64,000 nucleotides of DNA, taken from positions 124,001-188,000 of the forward strand of contig CAJNCW010000004.1 of the NCBI GenBank assembly GCA_905221345.1. The letters run 5' to 3'. Position numbers and translations under genes: made by a program. Source of the stretch: a bacterium (GTDB lineage: Bacteria; Bacillota; Bacilli; Lactobacillales; Streptococcaceae). The notes beneath the pieces were generated by a model, which saw nothing but the letters and a program-made list of their open reading frames with translations, searched no databases and had not been told where the DNA came from. Shown here one piece after another: positions 59,815 to 64,000 of this stretch (within the stretch, counting starts at the first letter, position 1; each line of letters starts with the position of its first letter).

Positions 59815-60793
59815 AGCCCAAATGTTCGTAGGCCTTAGCCGTTGCAACCCGTCCAGACCGTGTCCGCATGATAAAACCTTTTTGGATGAGGTAGGGCTCG
59901 TACATGTCCTCCACCGTCTCACGCTCCTCGGCAATATTAACAGAAAGAGTTCCTAGACCGACAGGACCACCACCGTACATCTCAATCATAGTACGAAGGA
60001 TTTTTTGGTCCACATAGTCTAACCCTTCATGGTCTACATCCAGCATGGTCAAGGCCTTATCCGTAATCACATCATCAATTAAGCCATCCCCCATAATCTG
60101 GGCAAAATCGCGCACGCGCTTGAGGAGACGATTGGCGATACGGGGAGTTCCTCGACTGCGTAAGGCCAGCTCAGCAGCTGCCTCATGGGTGATTTCCATC
60201 TCAAAAATATCTGCCGTCCGCTCGACAATTTCCGTCAAGTCAGCATGGGCATAGTATTCCATATGACCTGTAATCCCAAAACGTGCTCTCAGAGGATTAG
60301 AAAGCATTCCAGCACGAGTCGTCGCACCAATCAAGGTAAAAGGTGGTAAGTCCAGGTGAACACTGCGACTGCCTTCCCCCGCACCAATCATAATATCAAT
60401 GTAGAAGTCCTCCATGGCACTGTAAAGCACCTCTTCCACCGACATGGGCAAGCGATGAATCTCGTCAATAAAGAGGACATCTCCAGGCTCCAAGTCATTC
60501 AAAATCGCTACCAGATCACCCGCTTTTTCGATAACAGGACCAGACGTTTGCTTAAGATTGACTCCCAGTTCATTAGCAATGACAAAAGCCATGGTTGTTT
60601 TCCCAAGTCCTGGAGGGCCAAACAAAAGAACATGGTCCAGCGCCTCATCACGCATTTTGGCAGCCTTGATAAAGATTTGGAGCTGGTCCTTAACCTTATT
60701 CTGCCCGATATATTCACGTAAGTATTGAGGACGGAGCGTACGTTCAACTAACTCCTCATCCCCCATTATTTCATTATCTAAAATTCTACTCAT
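59795..60793 (-). CDS. ruvB: Holliday junction branch migration helicase RuvB
   Basis: 332 residues from ATG at 60793 ([14 protein letters not shown]); the frame opens 26 codons earlier in non-coding sequence. AAA+ ATPase: Walker [13 protein letters not shown], Walker [10 protein letters not shown], sensor GATTRAGML, arginine finger region RARFG, C-terminal winged helix. RuvA is not in this window. A plus-strand IS remnant lies 55 nt upstream of its start. Confidence 0.97.
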   Translation of the reverse strand: MSRILDNEIMGDEELVERTLRPQYLREYIGQNKVKDQLQIFIKAAKMRDEALDHVLLFGPPGLGKTTMAFVIANELGVNLKQTSGPVIEKAGDLVAILNDLEPGDVLFIDEIHRLPMSVEEVLYSAMEDFYIDIMIGAGEGSRSVHLDLPPFTLIGATTRAGMLSNPLRARFGITGHMEYYAHADLTEIVERTADIFEMEITHEAAAELALRSRGTPRIANRLLKRVRDFAQIMGDGLIDDVITDKALTMLDVDHEGLDYVDQKILRTMIEMYGGGPVGLGTLSVNIAEERETVEDMYEPYLIQKGFIMRTRSGRVATAKAYEHLGYEYNEK

Positions 60794-60848
60794 ATTCCTA
60801 TTATAGCAAAAATCCAAGCCACAAACAAAAAAGCCACCTGATTGGCAC

Positions 60849-61198
60849 TGCACCCATAAAATGAGACACAAGAAAACACTCCTGTTGAATTCTAGTAAAC
60901 TAGAAACAGGAGTGTTTTGTTATGGTCAAAAAAGCATATTCGGTAGAAACTAAATTAACCTGCATTGAAATGAAGAAAGCAGGTAAGTCCAATAAGGTTA
61001 TCATGGAGGCTCTGGGTATCAAAAATGTTAGTCAGGTCAAAACCTGGTGGCGTTGGTATCAGAATGATCAACTGCACCGTTTCCATCAACCTGTAGGGAA
61101 ACAGTATACCTACGGTAAAGGAATGGAACAGCTATCTGAAGTGGAACAACTACGCCTACAGGTGGAATTGCTAAAAAAGTATCGGAGCTTGGTAAGGT
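60849..61198 (+). mobile_element. truncated IS3-family element
   Basis: The left end begins TGCACCCATAAAATGAGACA at 60849, a TG-starting IS3-type terminal repeat. A hairpin of two inverted AAAACACTCCTGTT/AACAGGAGTGTTTT arms follows and hides the AGGAG site of the transposase gene, a known way to block expression from outside transcripts. orfA (helix-turn-helix) runs from ATG 60922 to about codon 92. orfB and the right end are gone: the sequence switches to adhesin DNA near 61198. Confidence 0.82.
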
Positions 61199-61434
61199 CA
61201 TCGACCAGCACTTCAGTAAGTGCTAGCACGTCAGCGAGCGCACCAGCTTCGACAATGGCAACTTCAGTTTCTTTTGAAACAGCAATTGGTAGACAATCAA
61301 ACGATTCTAAATCAGCTAAACAACTGCCAAACACAGGTGAAGAGTCATCCGACTCAAATGCTTTAATAGGAGCATTCTTTGGAACGATAGGAATTGGCCT
61401 TGTTGCTAGACGTCGAAAACGCGATGGTAAGTAG
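60922..61434 (+). pseudogene. chimeric ORF: IS3 orfA fused in frame to the LPXTG end of a serine-rich-repeat adhesin
   Basis: 170 codons without stop. Residues 1-92 are an IS3 OrfA (MVKKAYSVETKLTCIEMKKA, KTWWRWYQND, LRLQVELLKKYRSLVR). Residues 93-170 are the tail of a serine-rich adhesin: SSTSTSVSASTSASAP, then sorting signal LPNTGEESSDSNALIGAFFG with hydrophobic helix and RRRKRDGK. There is no signal peptide, so it cannot be exported or anchored. The frame match across the join may be chance. It is an annotation trap: the parts are real, the protein probably is not. Confidence 0.9.
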
Positions 61435-61666
61435 TTTGTGCAACTAAGATTTGTAAAAAAATGATATCTGAAAAGTCCTTTGAAACTTTTTTTCAAAGGA
61501 CTTTTCTAGCATAAAAAAAGCTAGAATATATTTTTTGAAGGTTGAAATAATATGGAGGAAAAGGTATAATGATAGGAAAGGAAAACGAGAAAATGTAGAA
61601 AATACAAGAAATTTTATAAATAAATGTTAGGGTTGCAATAGTTGCTACAGACGATGAGGAAAAGAT

Positions 61667-63211
61667 TTGGAAGAAAAGAAAAATAAATTAAGTAGTAGTG
61701 ATTGGTCTAGGAAGAAAGCCATTGTTTTAGCTGCAGACTTTGCTTATATAAATCAAGTGGTTCCGCCTGTTTTACATCAATTAGAAGAAAAAGCTAATCT
61801 ATATTTAGATATCAATCATGGTCAAGAGGTTCAGTCAGTTTTAGAAAAAATGCAAAAAAATGATGTGCCTATTCTTTCTTTTTTGTCAACCAAACATGGA
61901 GAATACGGCCAAAGAGTAGTGGATTCTCTAGCTGGGATGATAGAATCGATTCAAGATTATCAGCAAAATGATAGATTTACGAAAAATTTAGAACCTCAAT
62001 TTCACGCTTTGACCTTTACAGCCTCTCAAGAACTGGAGGGTCTAGGAAATTTGGCAACCGAGTGCCCTGAAATCGCTTTTCACATTGCTGCTTGGACGGA
62101 TATGGGCTCAAAACTATATGCATTATCTCAGAAACATGAGAATATTTATCTGTATCCTGCTATCTCTAGAGATGAGTTTGAGAGACTTAAAAACCAGATG
62201 GATGTCTACCTCGATATTAACTTGGAGAATTCGACAAGTGATATTGTGGCAGAAATTGCAAGTCTTTCCAAACCAATGTTAGCTTTTTATAAATCTCAAA
62301 ACGGCTGTCATGGTCAACGATTGTATTCTAGCGAACATCCAGAACAGATGCTGGCAGATCTTCGATCGATGCTGGCAGGAAATGCTTTAAAAGAACAGAG
62401 TAAGTTTCCAGAAGTTAAAGGGATTGATGCACCCCTTGACTATGTTATTAAAAATAATGCTTCTTTGATCCGTTTTGGGGATGGGAAAATCAATCTCCTT
62501 GCAGGGCATTCAATCCCTTATCAAGATTATGATGAAGAATTAGTAAGTACAATGAGAGAGATTATTTCTCTTCCCTCTAGCGAAGACACCGTAATATGTC
62601 TGCCAGATATCTTCCAGAATCGCTTTATTTTTACTTGGTGGGCTATTGATTTTTGGAAAATTCATTTGGATCACTATGCGGATTTTTATCAATCTTTTTC
62701 TAGTGATTCCTGGTATGGATCGACCTTTGTTTCACGCCCGTATATTGATTTTGAAGATAAAACTCAAGCAAACGAGCAATTTGCTAAGCTGAAGTCTATA
62801 TGGAAGGGGCGTGATCTTCTCTTAATAGAAGGTGCAACTTCACGTTCGGGTGTAGGGAATGATCTCTTTGCTGATGCTAAGTCGATTCAGCGAATTATTT
62901 GCCCGTCACATAGTGCTTATTCACGTGTTGATGAAATCGAAAAGGAAATTTATAAACACGCAAATGGACGCTTGATTCTCTGTACGCTGGGTCCTACTGC
63001 TAAAGTACTGGCCTATCGCCTAACGAAAAACGGCTATCAGGTACTTGATATTGGTCATATAGATTCTGAGTATGAGTGGATGAAGATGGGAGCAAAAACC
63101 AAAATCAAATTCAACCATAAGCATACTGCGGAGTATAATTTTGATCAAGATATTGAATTTATCGAAGATGAAACCTATACAAGCCAAATCGTGGCTGATT
63201 TATTAAAATAA
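61667..63211 (+). CDS. GT-D type (DUF1792) glycosyltransferase
   Basis: 514 residues from TTG at 61667, with AGGA 7 nt upstream; no in-frame ATG serves, and 5' truncation is possible because an unrelated-frame stub (VRVAIVATDDEEKIW) lies just before. N-terminal ~250 residues look like an accessory domain (KAIVLAADFAYINQVVPPVL, KPMLAFYKSQNGCHGQRLYSS). C-terminal part, from DAPLDYVIKNNASLIRFGDG, is the DUF1792 GT-D fold with catalytic acidic residues, known from S. parasanguinis, where it adds glucose to the Fap1 glycan. Placed just 3' of the adhesin remnant, as in psrP/fap1 loci. Substrate by analogy. Confidence 0.8.
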   Translation: MEEKKNKLSSSDWSRKKAIVLAADFAYINQVVPPVLHQLEEKANLYLDINHGQEVQSVLEKMQKNDVPILSFLSTKHGEYGQRVVDSLAGMIESIQDYQQNDRFTKNLEPQFHALTFTASQELEGLGNLATECPEIAFHIAAWTDMGSKLYALSQKHENIYLYPAISRDEFERLKNQMDVYLDINLENSTSDIVAEIASLSKPMLAFYKSQNGCHGQRLYSSEHPEQMLADLRSMLAGNALKEQSKFPEVKGIDAPLDYVIKNNASLIRFGDGKINLLAGHSIPYQDYDEELVSTMREIISLPSSEDTVICLPDIFQNRFIFTWWAIDFWKIHLDHYADFYQSFSSDSWYGSTFVSRPYIDFEDKTQANEQFAKLKSIWKGRDLLLIEGATSRSGVGNDLFADAKSIQRIICPSHSAYSRVDEIEKEIYKHANGRLILCTLGPTAKVLAYRLTKNGYQVLDIGHIDSEYEWMKMGAKTKIKFNHKHTAEYNFDQDIEFIEDETYTSQIVADLLK

Positions 63212-63231
63212 TGTTACATAAAGGAGAGAAA

Positions 63232-64000
63232 ATGAAAGAACATTCTGTTATTTTCGCAGGAGATTATGCCTATATTCGTCAGATTGAGACAGCACTCAAA
63301 TCTCTCTGCTACCATAATAGCCATGTCAAGGTCTATATCTTTAACCAGGATATTCCCCAGGAGTGGTTTCGCGCTCTCATACCGATAGTAAAGCAAATGG
63401 GCGGTGAGTTAGTGGATGTCAAGATGCTTGGGGACCAGTTCCAGATGAACTGGAGCAACAAATTGCCCCACATCAATCACATGACCTTTGCCCGTTATTT
63501 TATCCCTGATTTTGTCGAAGAGGACAAGGTTCTTTACTTGGATAGCGATCTGGTAGTGACGGCTGATTTGACGCCCCTCTTTGAATTGGACTTGGGGGAA
63601 AACTACCTAGCTGCCGCACCATCTTGTTTTGGAGTTGGAATTGGCTTTAATGCAGGTGTACTCTTGATCAATAACAAAAAATGGCGAGCAGAAGCTGTGA
63701 GGCAAAAGCTAGTTGATCTGACAGAGCGGGAACACCAACATGTGAGTGAAGGGGACCAGTCTATCCTCAATATGCTCTTTCATGATAGCTACACTCCTCT
63801 GGACGAGAACTATAATTTTCAGATTGGTTTTGACAGTGGGGCTGCCTCATATGGACATAAATTTATCTTCCAGATCCCTTTGGAGCCTCTGCCGGCGATC
63901 TTGCATTTCCTCTCTCAAGACAAACCTTGGAATACTCATTCGGTCGGGCGTTTGCGTGAGGTTTGGTGGCACTATCATCTGATGGAGTGGTCTGCCATTA
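63232..64000 (+). CDS. family 8 glycosyltransferase, cut by window edge
   Basis: At least 256 residues from ATG at 63232 (MKEHSVIFAGDYAYIRQ) with AAAGGAGAG upstream; no stop before the edge. GT8 signs: DSDLVVTADLTPLFELD (DxD metal site), FGVGIGFNAGVLLINN, and EGDQSILNMLF. Members in SRRP loci add glucose or galactose to the glycan core. 20 nt after the DUF1792 gene, so an operon. Confidence 0.93.
   Translation, partial: MKEHSVIFAGDYAYIRQIETALKSLCYHNSHVKVYIFNQDIPQEWFRALIPIVKQMGGELVDVKMLGDQFQMNWSNKLPHINHMTFARYFIPDFVEEDKVLYLDSDLVVTADLTPLFELDLGENYLAAAPSCFGVGIGFNAGVLLINNKKWRAEAVRQKLVDLTEREHQHVSEGDQSILNMLFHDSYTPLDENYNFQIGFDSGAASYGHKFIFQIPLEPLPAILHFLSQDKPWNTHSVGRLREVWWHYHLMEWSAI

Noticed and set aside
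60922-61434. An LPXTG-anchored surface protein
   Set aside because: No signal peptide; the N-terminus is an IS3 transposase OrfA.

Overview
The window is a low-GC Gram-positive chromosome segment of the Streptococcus mitis/oralis/pneumoniae group. The evidence is the protein sequences (CcpA, Gram-positive PolC, PepC, PepS, the sulA-D type folate operon), the pneumococcal type gene order, CiaR-type repeats and a cia-dependent small RNA. Left of about 19.3 kb the order resembles the pneumococcal purR-to-ccpA block. From about 19.4 kb to 48 kb it resembles the block that runs from the folate operon through the mannose PTS to uppS. Those two blocks are, as far as I recall, not adjacent in S. pneumoniae reference genomes, so this is probably a mitis/oralis relative rather than a pneumococcus.

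Layout. 1-6.5 kb: purR, then a tightly packed minus-strand operon of RNA and ribosome maintenance genes (ksgA, rsgA, rpe, thiN, rmuC, yhaM/cbf1). 6.6-9 kb: a short-chain dehydrogenase sitting between rnmV and a decayed copy of the rnmV 3' end, then tatD. 9-19.2 kb: a KimA-like potassium transporter, an Ali/Ami-type oligopeptide-binding lipoprotein, rpmH, an AlaT-type aminotransferase, uspA, a HAD-MazG fusion, ansA and ccpA. 19.4-27 kb: the folate operon folP-folC-folE-folBK with an unusual membrane protein at its end, a CPBP protease and a purine permease. 27.2-33.4 kb: a Cof phosphatase, the manLMN sugar PTS, whose leader carries a cre and a CiaR box, and a P-type ATPase. 33.5-48.3 kb: pepC, rsuA, a GlsB-like protein, pepS, a 50-residue peptide, polC, a GH1 phospho-glycosidase, then proS-eep-cdsA-uppS.

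48.3-55.3 kb is the most interesting accessory stretch. It starts with a cia-dependent small RNA gene. It continues with a minus-strand operon in which two tandem zinc-methyltransferase-like proteins of the UroD/MtbA superfamily and a 67-residue membrane peptide lie directly upstream of a complete polar-amino-acid/cystine-type ABC transporter. A luciferase-like oxidoreductase and glmS, the latter with two GntR/NagR-like operators, follow. 57.4-64 kb holds an EamA half-transporter, a gtf3-type glycosyltransferase pseudogene, a nucleotidyltransferase and ruvB. It ends with the ruins of a serine-rich-repeat adhesin locus: a truncated IS3-type element fused in frame to the LPXTG end of the adhesin, followed by a GT-D (DUF1792) glycosyltransferase and a GT8 glycosyltransferase cut by the window edge.

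How the parts work together. Carbon control (CcpA, cre sites) and cell-wall-stress control (CiaRH box, csRNA) meet at manLMN. The folate operon carries a tandem TAT duplication in folP at the position where sulfonamide-resistant pneumococci have insertions. The right end shows how an insertion sequence can delete most of a glycosylated adhesin locus while leaving its glycosyltransferases behind.
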